Of a stretch of DNA of 64,000 bases, positions 63,951 through 64,000 are shown piece after piece. The position numbers and the translations under genes were made by a program. Each line of letters starts with the position of its first letter. The stretch's first letter is position 1. The notes under the pieces are model-generated. The model was not told where the DNA came from. It did not search any database and saw nothing but the letters and a program-made list of their open reading frames with translations. This DNA is from Chionoecetes opilio (taxonomy: Eukaryota > Arthropoda > Malacostraca > Decapoda > Majidae). The stretch spans positions 175,001 to 239,000 of the forward strand of contig JACEEZ010020517.1 of assembly GCA_016584305.1 (NCBI GenBank), in the 5' to 3' direction.

Positions 63951-64000
63951 CTGCACAGAGGGAAGATGAGGCTCATTAATAAAAAAACAAGGGATTAAAA

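Overview
This is a eukaryotic, almost certainly arthropod window: intron-rich genes, a TTAGG-type telomere-like satellite, CR1-type retroposon tails, many microsatellites, and protein-level similarity to animal glycogen debranching enzyme and FKBP52-type immunophilins. A decapod crustacean is my best guess (inference from gene and repeat character, not tested). There is no prokaryotic, phage or CRISPR content.

Layout. 1-2650: a 5'-truncated CR1-like LINE (minus strand) between CT microsatellites. 2650-4350: GC-rich islands that may hold promoter and 5'-UTR exons. 4750-7290: a locus duplicated in tandem, carrying interstitial TTAGG satellite; one copy holds a TA-flanked DNA transposon whose empty site survives in the other. 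8221-9824: a Lys/Pro/Ala-rich repeat exon, a candidate 5' exon of the next gene. 10902-41156: a complete plus-strand glycogen debranching enzyme gene (AGL) in 30 coding exons. The splice phases chain without a break, and coding exons c2-c30 sum to 4,752 nt (1,584 codons including the stop). 41157-42545: the same reading frame stays open for 462 more codons past the AGL TGA and ends in a hydrophobic tail. This is the most interesting signal in the window. 43-52.7 kb: transposon-rich intergenic DNA (Harbinger-like, pogo/Tigger-like and hAT-like non-autonomous elements, palindromes, LINE fragments). 53015-60017: the last four exons of a minus-strand FKBP4/FKBP52-like gene, convergent with AGL; its first visible exon has three further copies (one degenerate full-length, two partial), in a segment duplicated out to 64 kb.

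How it works together. AGL encodes the bifunctional cytosolic enzyme (4-alpha-glucanotransferase plus amylo-1,6-glucosidase) that removes glycogen branches. The FKBP gene encodes an HSP90 co-chaperone; nothing suggests a functional link, and the two are simply convergent neighbours. Most remaining DNA is repeats: 18 copies of a ~205-bp piggyBac-like MITE, about fifteen 3' tails of a CR1-like LINE, several foldback MITEs and more than ten minisatellites. At least three of the minisatellites can be traced to an internal piece of a mobile element. Several repeats touch splice sites of AGL directly. All calls come from reading the sequence; no alignment or database search was run.
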